DNA of 64,000 bases from positions 586,487 to 650,486 of the forward strand of contig NMRA01000012.1 in the NCBI GenBank assembly GCA_002633005.1. The letters run 5' to 3'. Source of the DNA: Phoronis australis. Lineage: Eukaryota; Phoronida; Phoronidae. A program made the translations under genes and the position numbers. The notes below the pieces were generated by a model, which had not been told where the DNA came from, ran no database searches, and saw only the letters and a list, made by a program, of their open reading frames with translations. Below, piece by piece: positions 38,461-49,614 of this stretch (positions are counted from its first letter, which is position 1; each line of letters opens with the position of its first letter).

Positions 38461-38538
38461 GATAGACTGGGAGACGAGACTGGAACACGCTGAAAGGAAA
38501 CTGAAGACGGCACCTGTGATAAAGCAGTACAGGTCCAG
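38461..38538 (+). CDS. PRIMPOL: PRIMPOL exon, N-terminus
   Basis: Acceptor TTGGTTTTAG, donor TCCAG/GTAAAT. Encodes IDWETRLEHAERKLKTAPVI then KQYRS, matching the N-terminal WE..L...E....KP....YR helix of PrimPol. It starts in phase 2, so the previous exon supplies two bases. If these are AT the start codon is split as AT|G. The alternative is unspliced initiation at the in-frame ATG at 38429, which would add an atypical MIPRLIFVGF leader. Confidence 0.88.
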
Positions 38539-41500
38539 GTAAATGCCAGATCTTGAGTTTACTTATAATTTTGCTATTGTGGGGTATCCAGGCTTTTTTG
38601 ACTGTGTTGTACTTACCTGTTGCCATGGAGTCAGAAGTGGATTTACTAGTTCTCAAGTACCTTATGGACACTGTTAAGAGTGAGCTGACGAACTAAAACA
38701 ACATGCTCATTCAAATCACATCACAAGTTTCTATTTTGTGTTTTTATATGTCCACGTAAATGGTCCTGCTCTGATGTGTCTACTGCCATTTAGCAATTTC
38801 TTGTCAATCTGCTTTTTTAATGGAGCAATGGAGTTTGGAACATCTATTGCATCTTTTCTTTGAAATAAGTTGTTTTTGACATCAGAAAATGGTTTGTAGC
38901 AGCTTTAAATTTGTATAACCAGTCATGTGAAACTACCATATGCGCGTATTTTAAATCCATGCGCCTATATTTGAAATAGTGGATTTTTCAAAAAGTTCTT
39001 GCTTAAATGTTTTGCACATATGCGCATGCTCCTGATCTTCACTTAAGGTTAACTCCAAATTTATCTAGTGGCCTTCATTCTAACTCATATATCAAAAAAC
39101 CAGGCTATGTCAACTCGTAAAACTATATATTTTATGAAAGAAAAAAGATCAAAGATTATAAAAATATGTTTTGTATTGATGTACCATTATTATTATTATT
39201 ATTACGTTAACATCTTTTTAAGTCAAAATTTCATTTTTAAGAAGGGTACATCCACAGCAACCCCTTGGTAGATTTTAATGAAACCCTTTTTAAATGAAAA
39301 GTTCACAATTTACATCAAAAACGCTGTTAGGAATCTTCAATTATTCATTTAGTTTAATTTGTTTCTGTCAAATTGACTGGCATAACGTAAGGTATTTTTG
39401 TAAAAATTGAAGTTGTCATCTATCTTAAGGTACGCAAAAAGTAGACGTTTAAAAGGAAAATCGCAACATTGTTTTTAAGACTGATGAAAAAATATTAACA
39501 TTGGAGTGTTTCATTGAAATTCACTGTACTGTTTTTGAGAACTAGTGTTCCTAAGTTGAAATTAAGTCGATTTGCGGAAGCTGAGAAAGCACGGAAAACA
39601 CGAGTCTTCAAAATCAGTTATCGCTTAATTATTCGGTGAAAACTTGTTTTTGGTCAATATTATTTATACGTGCCTTAACCGTGTTTGCTAATTTCAACAT
39701 TAACTCGCACTATCAACTAAATTTACAGTGCGTAATTAACTTAATTATTACTAAAACGTTTTAAATTCGTGCCTTGTGATCGAGCCTAGTTGGATCAAGG
39801 CGGGGCCAACTGTTGACGCCACAAATCGAGTGGGTAGTTAAAGCACATTGTGAGCATAATGTCAAATAACCTTTCAAATTAATGAATTTGAGTGAGTATT
39901 TATCTCTTTTCACAACTTGCTGTGTTTGTGAACACAAAGTCACAGAGTCCAGTACCGCGACTCGGACTGGGTGGATTTGTTCTCTATGTCGACGTATTTA
40001 TGCATTTTGTCTTCATTTTTCTCAGCGTCTGTCTATCCTATGTACACCTCACTGACTCAATATTATGGCGACTTGCTGAATGAAAAATATGGAACTGCCT
40101 TGTATTCTTCTTTCATAGGTCTTGGAATGCTTATGTCTAATTTTTTCAAAGTTGATGTTGCCCCTTCAAGTGTGTAAATCAATTCTCAATCATTGTTATT
40201 TTTGTATTTCAGGTTGGATGCTCCCTGCATCTTGAGGCAGACGTTTTACAGACAACAAGAAGCATTTGACTTTGCTCATTTGTCTTCTCAGGTTTGTGAA
40301 GTTCTGCACACAGCCTTTCACTTGAACAGAACCATGTAACTTAGCGCTGTTGTTTGATACCAGAGCTGATGCAGAACATGTTGAAATTTTGATTAGACAG
40401 CTTTTACCTTCAAGTTTTCCACGTACATACTTTGATGTTTTTAGAGTCGATTTCCCTTTATTTGGTGACCCGTGAAACTGCAGCTCCTTGATGTCTGTTT
40501 GCAGTCACGCCACCTCACATAGTTTTCTTGAATCCTTGAAACATCCTTATTTGTTCCTGCATTGTCAATGAACCCCATAAGAGGCCTACTGCACGATCTG
40601 TTTCGATATAGAGGTATCTAAAGGGGCTATGCCAGAATGTTGGTTTGTGACCTTGATAACCAAGTTCTAGTCAATTTAGTTATAATCGGTTAAAGTAAAA
40701 CAAGAGAAAACATAAGCCACTGACTAGTATACCGACAAATAAATATACAATCCTGCCAACTGCACTTTGACTTGCAAACCTCAGTATTGAACATATCTAG
40801 CCTTCCAACAAGTGTTGTACGAATCACTTAGTGTGATAAGACATTGCCGGATTCATTATTAGCAAAAATCAGTGAAAAGCGGTCTTTAAATGTAAAACAT
40901 TCACCCACGATTAGTGTTGTTCTTATGTTGACAAGTTCATTGTGACTTTATTATTCAATAGGTCAACAATGTTACATTTTTATGGTATTCTGCAGATATG
41001 GAATGCATGATATGTGTGTCTTAGTAACTATGTAATGTATCTATCCAAAACAGCACTAAAGAAATATTTAAGCAAATATCACAGAGCATTGATGATAACT
41101 TTAATTTTCGTGTTCATGTGTTTTTACAAATATATGACTTCAACTTAGAATTGTTTTGTTTATGGCACAATGGATACATGAATGATTAGACTGAGCCAGG
41201 AACGATTTTGTACATGATGGATTTCATTTGATAATTACAGAGATATAAAGTCAACACCACTTTTCCGATTTCACTCTGATTAGCATCCCTGTTTATGTCT
41301 GAGTGACCTTTCATTAGTCACAGTACAGAAACTTTATTAGTTGTGTCTTTTTGCTTGAAACCCCACAACCTGACTGCTAACTATGTGATTTGTGAGTTTA
41401 AAAAATCTTTTAGAATTTGAACAATAAAACTGAAAATGCCTTCGTAGTCTTGACCTTTATAAGCCTCTTTGTGAATATTTGCTTCAGCTGCTTTAAAAGG

Positions 41501-44500
41501 AAAGAAAAGATGTCTTGTTTTGTTTGATTCTGCGTTTCCTAAATTCTCAGGAAGTTAGGATGCAACGTGGTCAATAAGTGAAATTTTATTTTATCATTTT
41601 TCCATGAAACATATTAGCACAAAATTAAATGTTTCCCATTTTCATGTTTTGTTCCACAGATGCCACCAAGCAATGTTTTGGAAAACTGGACATTCATAAT
41701 GTTAGAAACCCTTGAAAAATGGAAAAGGGCATTGTTGCAATTATACTTGCCTGAAAGTGGTGATATTTTAGCGTAATTCTAACTTGAATGTTATATGTGT
41801 TTCATGACACCATTGTTCATTTCTCAGTTATTGTGTAACTCACTAGTGGGATTTTGATTGTAGGATTTGAAAGTGTTTGCATTTGAGAGTCCAACTTTAT
41901 CGGAACCAGGGAAGCGTATGTACCTCGTGTGTAGCTATGAGCACTTCTGGCATTATTACAGGTGAGAAAACTACCAGTTTTTTCCACGATTTAACTTTGA
42001 CTCATTCAAGGCTTCTGGCAGTCACATTCAGTGCACCTTGCAAAAGTGGCCGACTGACTGAATTTTTTTACTTACTTGAACATTTAAGTGACTACTTACT
42101 TGAGACTTCCACGTGATACCACACAACCAGGCTTACAAGCAAGGATCATATGAAAGTATATGTAGAAAGAGCTGTTTGAGCAATTTTCAATCCAATTACT
42201 CAGTAAACCCATTCTCATAGGCCTGGTTTGAAATAAGATAGGGGGTTAATTACGTCAGTAAACTTCATTTGCCCTGAGCACATTTCCTGAAGAGCATGGC
42301 AAAGCCAACCGAGGTGTACAAACATAGCATTTCATAACATTAAATGAGGTAGTAGTTTGTATGTGTGACACGCATTTTTGTAGTCAGTTGTCTGGAGACC
42401 AGCGACACCACTACGAAATCATACCAGAGGGTGCTGTCTGCAAGCTCTACTTTGACTTGGAGTTTTCAAAAGATCTCAACCCAGACCATGATGGTCATAA
42501 AATAGTGAAATTATTTATCAAGGTATGTTAGCATGATACCTGGGCATGGGGTCTAATGCCTGTACTGGAAATTTGTATCAAAAATTGACCATTTTCATGG
42601 TGCACTTTGAGTAAACATAGAAATTTCCACTCAAATAATGTGACATGACTGGTTAAATTTCAAGTCTGAGTGGAGTTGGTTGGAGTTCAGAGATTAGATC
42701 GTCTGCCTAAAATGGGTTTGTCAAGTTCTTCTTTTGGAATGCAAGGTTAATGTCACATCAGTCAGGCAAATTTCATGAGACACAATCAAGTTCTTACTAT
42801 GGACTGCATGTTTTCAACTGTCAATAACTGTGGTCATCCTCAGAACGATGTTTGAAAACATTAGTGAGAGTTAACATTCACTCTTCTTTTATTCCTGAAA
42901 ACTGCTTTGTCTGACATGATGTCTCTGTTAGTGTAGCCTTCTGTGTAGAGCACAAATTTCTTTGGGTTTAATGCCCATGTCAAGGACACTCAATTTTATC
43001 ACTTGACCATCAGTTTACTTTGTGTTGATCTGAATGTTATCAAAGCGCAGACCTTGTTAGTTGTCAATGTACCGCTTGTGCCTACTTGCAGTTTCTAGTC
43101 TATAAGCTTCATCAAGAGTTCGGTGTGGCCTGTGAACCAAGCCATATTCTTCAACTAGACTCAAGCTCTGACATCAAGTTTAGCCAACACCTTATCTTCA
43201 ATATTCCCAATGTGGCTTTCAAAGACAACGCACAAGCTGGTATGAAACCAGCGTTCAGTTTACAATGTACTATTATAGCTCAGTTTGTCCATTCAGACTG
43301 ATATATTTTAGTAAAAGGTGTTTATGCGACGCTTAGTCACTACAAAACATGGTAGGGACATTCACTTTACCTTTGGTATGCATTCACCAATTACCTGTTA
43401 CGAATGTGTTTATTCAGTACAAATATATTTGGTATTATATCATTTGACACAATGACTGCATCCAATGGTGTGGTCCAGTTAGCTATGCAATCCAATTTTT
43501 GTGTTTATAGTTCTGTACTTCGTTTTAAAAATTCTTAAATGGAACTGCTTTTGCCATAGAAATGTAACTGTTGTTCAAACGTTATGTTAGCAGCTGTTGA
43601 TATTTTTACCTAAGATGTCATTGTACTTTTATTCTAGATAATTCTTTCTTTATGCTCTCAGACTCACGTCTACTAAATATTTAATTTGTTATTTTTAGGT
43701 ATATTTGTTCAGCATGTTGTGGGTGATATATGGAAGACAGTGAGAGCCAATGATGGCCAAAATAGTAAAACAAACTGCGAGTGTTATAAGCAAGACATGG
43801 CTGAAGGCACGACAAATCCAGGGCCGTCAATGCAAAACACCATGATGGATTGTTGTGTTCAAAACATAGTCACAGACTATGAAACAACAGAAGTTACTTC
43901 CCCATACTTTAAGACAAGCACTAGACTGCCACTTGATGACGACATTATCACTGATGCTACTGAAAGGGTGAATGTATGGTCTTGGGCACCTTGTGCTAAC
44001 TGCCTGAGTCAACTGGTTGTTAAGGACAAGAACAACAGGGAAACATTGCTTTGTGACACAGGTGATTGTTTTGTGTGGAGAATTGGAGTGTCGTTGGTAA
44101 TCATAAGAATTGGACTAAATCTTTTGTTATTTTGCACAAATTATTTTGTCAAAATGGTAATTTTTAATTCTTGAAAGGCCGACTGTAATGTCACAAATAA
44201 CGAAAAATTTACCAAGAGTCATTTTAGGACACCTGTACGATACTGGTGGTCCAATGCTTAAATTGCACTGGACGTGTACTGGCAACATAGGTCCGGCCTG
44301 TTGCACAAAACACCTGATTTGCAACTTGTGAGAATACTCTTACGTTTAAATATTATTGTCATTAAGCTCTTCTGGAGAGAGGTTCTGAAAGTTTGTAGCC
44401 ATGAAGGCCACTTTCACCTATATTATGGAGAAAACACAGTTTTCGTAATTTTAATTTTTGTTGAGAAGTTTATCTATATGAAATTCCAAGTGCTAGGTGA

Positions 44501-47500
44501 AAAATCACAGTATGCTTGACATTTGAGAATCTCAATATATATAACAAAATACCCCTGAATATTCAGTGACCTGATGACCAAGTTGATAGTTGCAACATTA
44601 TCATTTATCAAACTTGCTAGTGTGATCAGAGGTCTCTCCACCAACTGGTCGTCATCCAATGACATTCAACTTATGTTTTAGTTGGGTATAGAATTTGTGG
44701 GGTTGCTTTTCATGAAACTAGTCTTAGTTTGTAATATCTGGTGCATATTGATGGTGAATAAAAATACTGCTAAAATATTAATTGCAAAAGTATCCGTTTT
44801 TTGGCTGGATCTGAAAGTTCAGGTACGTGGAGTGGGGTAAAGAATTTGCACCTTAACTTGGCTTTGTACTTGTAAGTGATATTCAGCTTGTTTTGAGAAC
44901 ATTTACTTGTCCTGTGATACATTGGTAAAAGGCACCATGGGATTGTTTATAAAGTCTTGTCTTAAAGATTCTTTTTCCACTTAATTTTGGTTAAAAACTT
45001 TCTGAAACAAATTTTAATGCAAACCAATTTTCCCGGAACGTATTCTCAAGTAATGCTTTTCACTCTATTAAAGTTCATTTTTTTCAAAACTAAGCATAAT
45101 TTAATAGAGTATTCTTAAGTTTAGTGTTGAATTTCTGATGGTGCACCAGCAAAATGGCTGCCACAGTTGAATACTGTAATTTACGGAATGTTCTTACTTT
45201 TATGATATCTTTTGATTGATGAGGCTCGTTGCAGGTTCTTAACTAGTGGAAATAAAGGAAAAGTATAATAAAATTATTACCAAAGTATGTTATTCTGTGA
45301 ATCACATAATGAATGTTATTACTCAGCCACAACCACTGATACTCCTGTCCCTTGATTGGCTGAAAAGTGACATGATAATTTCTAATATAGCGTAACGTTG
45401 ACCAATTTAGTGTGGACTTTTCGTTTGTGTCACCCGAATATCAGATGTCGTTTTTTCAATCTGACTAATCAGACGTAGAAACCAAAACTCTGACCACGAA
45501 GCAAGCAGATGACGTCAGCGTGTCAAAGCAAACAAGCTAATCTGAGATGAAAAATCAGAGGAGTCATCAGTGGTTGTAATAAAAAATATACACCGATCCC
45601 TCGGGTGCATCAGTTTCATGTGACCTGATATCACCCCTGGGATTGGCCCATATTTGTATATTATCCGTAACAACTGTGAAAACAATACGATGTCATACCT
45701 AGGCTTTTACTGCTAAACTTCATATCGATAATTGATAATGGTGTGCAGAACTTATATCAAGCTTGCTTGTCGTTCTGATGGCAAGAGGACAACACAATAA
45801 TTGTGTCAGGACATGTGGCGATATATTGCATGCCAAAACTATTCAGACAAAATGAGATTCCCTGTCATGATGGCTGGGTGGAACCTGAATTCATTTTCAG
45901 AGTAGTCTCCCCTGATGACAGAATGACAGGGGAGTTAACAGGAAAGTTAGTAAGGTGGCTAAGTCGTTCTGTCATTAGAATTTTGCTGCGTAATAGTTAT
46001 TAAGATGGATTTTTGCGGTTAACAGAATTAGCTGTCATGACTGGAAAATGGTATTTGGTCTGATTACTTTTGTCTTGTACTGTATGTTTAAATGAATAAG
46101 GTATGTGCCATATGTAATTGTTACCTTGAGTTGAAGGTTGTTGTAAGTTAGTTTAGAGACATCTTTTCTATTTCAGGCGTTTATACTAAAAATCGTAATT
46201 TCCGAGTGTATCTATCCAGCAAGATTGGAAAGAACAGACCTCTTGTTGTAGGCAAGAACAATATCTTCCATCCCCGTGACTGGAATGCTGAAGCCAGTCA
46301 ACAGAACAAGTTGCTCTTCATGGAATCACTTGTCAGCAATGTTAGGTAAAAATAACTTCATTTTCAATTGATTTCTGTCTTTATGCTTGCTGAGACCTAC
46401 TTCCAGTTGAACTCAATAAATATCCAATCCACGTCTGTTGCTATCATGCATTGTGTAAATAAATAAATATCACTATTTACAGTATTGGCACTAACTGCTG
46501 GAGTAATCCATCTATCAACAATAAAATGGTTCACAATTGACTGCAGATATAAAGCAATCTTCATGGTGTAACATTTTCTTTTTGTCTGTGTCTTCGGTTT
46601 GTAGCGAGGCTCATTCAGGTTATGCAACTCACATACAGACACAATGTACGGTAATTCTCCTCTTAATTTGTGCAATTTTAATTTTTCCATTTTTCAAAGG
46701 CTGATTACAGCAAATAATGGAAAATTTACAAAAAGTTTATGATATCTATACTGTAAAAAACAGGCTAGTGATAGACTAAAATTTTCTTAATCTTTATGTT
46801 TTGTGGAGAGACAAAATAAAATTTCACTTGCCTGCCACATTGTTTATTAATTAAGTAAAGACATGCCGTACATATTAGCTGTGTTGATTGTTGCTATGCA
46901 GTGTATGATCACTTTGTAGGTTCACTGAGAAACTACGTGTCTTGTCATACGAGACGGAGTCAGAAAGCAGATCTTCCAATGAATGGACAAACGCTGGTGC
47001 TTCAAAATCTCAACAGAGGGCAGGTGAATAAAAATTTTGCTTTAGTTATTTTGTTTATACTTGCATCTAAAATGAAAACTGTGAAATAGGCTGATTAGTT
47101 CTTAATGAACTAGTGCCAATAATTATGGATTTTTGTCACCACGAGAAATTGATGAATCAGTTGGTATTGAAACGAATCAGTCTAATGTTTGGAGGGTTCG
47201 CTTATCCTAGTCAAAGTCAATGGCCTTTTGACATTTATTTCTTCATGTTGATGATGTATTTGAGACGGCAATCATTTTTTACCATGGCATGGAAAAGTTT
47301 GAGATACTCTGTATGGTTGACTATCCTGGTTCCTGTTTTAGCCAGTGAGTATGAGTCATATGTCAGTTTAAAGTTGCTGAGTTATTATTAGAGAGTCTCC
47401 GTTTGTTCAAACACTGTTGTGGTAGCCTAATACATTCATCACTTAGGTTCATTGTACCGTGCCAAACTCGTCAAGATCAATGGCTGCGTTCAACTAAATC

Positions 47501-49614
47501 CCTGCCAGTGGCAACCAGTTCTCACTTTTAAGTGGTGCCTACTGCTGAGCCAAGTGACTCCATAAATTTGTTTTCACAAGTGTCTGATCTTCAATTTACG
47601 CACCAAATGCTTCTCCTCAAAGTTGTTTGAATATGATGGTATCCGTTTGATGTTTGTCATTAATGATGAAGACACATGAATCTTTCATGCTATCAGAAAT
47701 ACCAGGTAAATGCTTTTTTAGTTGCCATGTTTTCATTCAACTAGCCTTAATTTATTTAGGAACTATACCTTTGGCACATTTCGAATTGCAAGACACGTGC
47801 GGCATGAAATCTTGCTTATAGAATGAAAGCAGAGAATTCTATCCCAGAATTCAACATTCCAGACTTGCCGTCACTTCAGTGGCTGCTATTTTGCTAGCGT
47901 ACAGTAGTAAGATCCTGATTGTACTAGCGTGATTTTACTTTTTCTTGAGTGTCAGCTCCTAGATGTCAGATCTTAGCCAGAAAATCAAATATTTTGCCTT
48001 TGTAGAGCAATAATTACTATCGTAATCACGTCTTTATGAACAAAACGTCCAAATAATAAAGCATAAAAGGACAGGCAAAGAAACACGCTCATTTTAGTTG
48101 TGTGCACTTGTCTGTTTTCTTAGATTGTCCACCTATGGGAGGTTCTGGTACTAATTCATGCTCGCCTTACCCTGAGATTGATAGCTTTGTGTGCAGTCAC
48201 GTGATCAACAAAGGAGGTGTGCAGGGAAGCATACGTCGTTGGCTATACTTCAGCAAAGGCGAGCTGTTGCTGTATGATATCTCGACCAACAGGTGGTGTG
48301 GCAATGTTGGGCGACAACATAAGAGCAACAATATCTTGTGAGTGCATTCAACAGATTATTTTTAAAGGATGGTTGAGCTTTCCATGGTGATGAATTGTTT
48401 GATTTTGTTAAAGGAACAATAAAACTACATCTTCTGTAGGAAACCAACTTTTGATTTAGGCCTTTTTAACAGTTATAAAATTGGTCTCATCTTGTTTCTT
48501 ATGTCTTGATATTAACTGACAGATTGTTTTTTCTTCAGACCACACCCATTAATTTGGTTGCCATGACAGAACAGTTTCAGTTGCCAAGACAGCATAATCA
48601 TCAAGTAAACTTGATTTTTTTGTGAACAGTTTCAATAGATCCATTGTGTATTATACGCTGTATTTACCCACAATGCCGCAATATCCGTCAAAGCACTTTT
48701 GCAGCCAGTCTTTTTTGTGCCGCATGTTTTTTTGTTGTTTTTGTATTTACATGTTTTTCTCGGCTGCTTTACTCTATTTGTCCTTCCAATGCCAACGGCA
48801 TATTAGGTCACCAATTACACCAGCAGTCGCTGTGCTTTGAAAGACCTTAATATGTAACTTGATACAATAGATTTCATTAAGCTTTCATTTTTCAGGATCG
48901 TTGTGAGTGTAAAAGAAGGTTTTTACTACCAGAAATGCCATGACCCAGACTGTAAACAGATTGATTACAAGTCACCAAGTATGAATTTGAACACATAATA
49001 TGGTTAACCAGGAACACATGAAGGGTTCTGGTACAGTTGTCTGTCAATAACAAAAGTTAGCTGAAAGTGATCAATAGGTTGATTAGTTTGAACTGTAGTT
49101 AATTAACTAACAAATATGACATCACTTTGTTTTCATAAATGTAGAGTAGTTGGGTAAATTTACTTTTCAATAAATTGTTAGAAAATCGTCATATTGATGA
49201 TGCCTTTCTATTTTTACGTTGCAGTGTTACTTGATCTTATTTGCAGATTACAGCTTGCCAAGGGAGATTTTACCACAAGTTATATGTATGGATGACAGTG
49301 GTTTTGACGATGACTTCATTGGTGTTAATGATCTGAGTGATTGTGAGTTACTGACAGCTATCCATAGTTTAGAGATGCCTCAGTCGATTCCTGAACAGCA
49401 CGAGTCCTGTGATGTAACAGACTATGATCTGATGAAGGCTGTGTTGGAGTTAGAAACTTCGTGTAGCAGCAACAGTCCTGATGTTCAGTCCAGTGTAACG
49501 AATGATACATCAAGGTGTGAAAACCTTTTGAAAAGTAGTGGACACGAGACGGGTGCTCATGAGTTCAGTTGTGAAATTACTGACAGTGAATTATTAAATG
49601 CTGCTGATTGGTAA
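38461..49614 (+). CDS. PRIMPOL: primase-polymerase PrimPol (11 coding exons; start exon unresolved)
   Basis: Exons: 38461-38538, 40213-40291, 41864-41961, 42384-42522, 43092-43239, 43699-44061, 46177-46345, 46920-47023, 48124-48337, 48896-48978, 49247-49614. All phases agree and all introns are GT..AG. Known role: an AEP-superfamily primase/translesion polymerase that reprimes DNA synthesis past lesions in nucleus and mitochondria. Seen here: motif I LYFDLEF with the metal-binding D and E codons at 42454 and 42460; motif II FSQHLIF with its H at 43188; motif III D at 44055 just before VYTKNRNFR. Zinc ligands are C (48297) and H (48318) in RWCGNVGRQH, and C (48936) and C (48951) in KCHDPDC. 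The C-terminus DDSGFDDDFIG resembles the RPA-binding motif. At about 614 codons it is longer than the ~560-residue human protein, mainly through a linker in exon 43699-44061 and the acidic tail. No inactivating change is seen. Confidence 0.95.
38539..40212 (+). other. PRIMPOL intron
   Basis: About 1.7 kb. Contains an (ATT)n run near 39187-39204. An open frame of 68 codons at 39971-40177 is discussed under findings. Otherwise AT-rich and featureless. Confidence 0.7.
40213..40291 (+). CDS. PRIMPOL: PRIMPOL exon
   Basis: Acceptor TATTTCAG, donor TCTCAG/GTTTGT. Encodes LDAPCILRQTFYRQQEAFDF then AHLSSQ, corresponding to the PrimPol segment containing the FxRQxxAF motif. Its first base completes an Arg codon and it ends in phase 0. 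Confidence 0.92.
41864..41961 (+). CDS. PRIMPOL: PRIMPOL exon
   Basis: Acceptor GATTGTAG, donor TTACAG/GTGAGA. Encodes DLKVFAFESPTLSEPGKRMY then LVCSYEHFWHYY, aligning with the family's VFALE..GQRxYLVTTY..FWxYY block. Ends with two bases of a Ser codon. Confidence 0.93.
42384..42522 (+). CDS. PRIMPOL: PRIMPOL exon with catalytic motif I (DxE)
   Basis: Acceptor TTTTTGTAG, donor ATCAAG/GTATGT. Encodes HHYEIIPEGAVCKLYFDLEF and onward. The D and E of FDLEF are the two metal-binding carboxylates of the AEP active site. Ends in phase 0. Confidence 0.96.
43092..43239 (+). CDS. PRIMPOL: PRIMPOL exon with catalytic motif II (SxH)
   Basis: Acceptor ACTTGCAG, donor GCTG/GTATGA. Encodes LDSSSDIKFSQHLIF, in which SQH is the nucleotide-binding SxH motif, then NVAFKDNAQA. 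Phase 0 in, phase 1 out. Confidence 0.96.
43699..44061 (+). CDS. PRIMPOL: PRIMPOL exon: linker and catalytic motif III Asp
   Basis: Acceptor ATTTTTAG, donor CACAG/GTGATT. The largest internal exon (363 nt). Begins GIFVQHVVGDIWKTV (helix after motif II), continues through a poorly conserved linker rich in Cys, Thr and Asp (CECYK, DCCVQN, LDDDIITDATE, PCANC), then LVVKDKNNRETLLCDTG with the motif III Asp. The linker is longer than I expect and accounts for part of the extra length. Confidence 0.93.
44062..46176 (+). other. PRIMPOL intron with MITE-like element
   Basis: About 2.1 kb, the largest PRIMPOL intron. The only recognised content is the inverted-repeat element at 45317-45591. Confidence 0.7.
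45317..45591. mobile_element. MITE-like element, ~275 bp
   Basis: The termini are inverted: TTATTACTCAGCCACAACCACTGAT.ACTCCT at the left, and the reverse complement of the right end reads TTATTAC.AACCACTGATGACTCCT. The interior contains smaller matching blocks (ATCAGATGTCG, ATCAGACGTAG). No coding capacity. A non-autonomous DNA transposon is the simplest reading; superfamily not assignable. Confidence 0.6.
46177..46345 (+). CDS. PRIMPOL: PRIMPOL exon
   Basis: Acceptor CTATTTCAG, donor GTTAG/GTAAAA. Begins VYTKNRNFRVYLSSKIGKNR directly after the motif III Asp, which is the most conserved stretch of the family, and ends SLVSNV plus AG of an Arg codon. Confidence 0.96.
46920..47023 (+). CDS. 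PRIMPOL: PRIMPOL exon
   Basis: Acceptor CTTTGTAG, donor GGCAG/GTGAAT. Encodes FTEKLRVLSYETESESRSSN then EWTNAGASKSQQRA, the variable connector between the polymerase core and the zinc-finger domain. Confidence 0.9.
47024..48123 (+). other. PRIMPOL intron
   Basis: About 1.1 kb between the connector exon and the zinc-finger exon. An open frame at 47113-47391 has no family resemblance and no splice logic. No repeats recognised. Confidence 0.6.
48124..48337 (+). CDS. PRIMPOL: PRIMPOL exon, first half of zinc finger
   Basis: Acceptor TTTTCTTAG, donor ATCTT/GTGAGT. Encodes SPYPEIDSFVCSHVINKGGV, then SIRRWLYF and RWCGNVGRQHKSNNI. The C and H of RWCGNVGRQH are the first two zinc ligands, required in the human enzyme for primase activity. 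Confidence 0.96.
48896..48978 (+). CDS. PRIMPOL: PRIMPOL exon, second half of zinc finger
   Basis: Acceptor TTTTTCAG, donor CCAA/GTATGA. Encodes IVVSVKEGFYYQKCHDPDCK and QIDYKSP. The two Cys of KCHDPDC complete the zinc site. Confidence 0.95.
49247..49614 (+). CDS. PRIMPOL: PRIMPOL last coding exon, acidic RPA-binding-type tail
   Basis: Acceptor TTATTTGCAG. Starts YSLPREILPQVIC (conserved end of the zinc-finger domain) and ends at TAA 49612-49614. The tail carries three related acidic/hydrophobic motifs: SDCELLTAIHSLE (49336-49374), TDYDLMKAVLELE (49417-49455) and TDSELLNAADW (49579-49611). The first lies in a context (DDSGFDDDFIG) like the RPA-binding motif of vertebrate PrimPol. An internal AAG/GTGTGA at 49514/49515 could serve as an alternative donor. 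Confidence 0.92.

Noticed and set aside
47113-47391. 92-codon plus frame in a PRIMPOL intron
   Set aside because: The neighbouring PRIMPOL exons join in phase without it and the sequence has no counterpart in the family.
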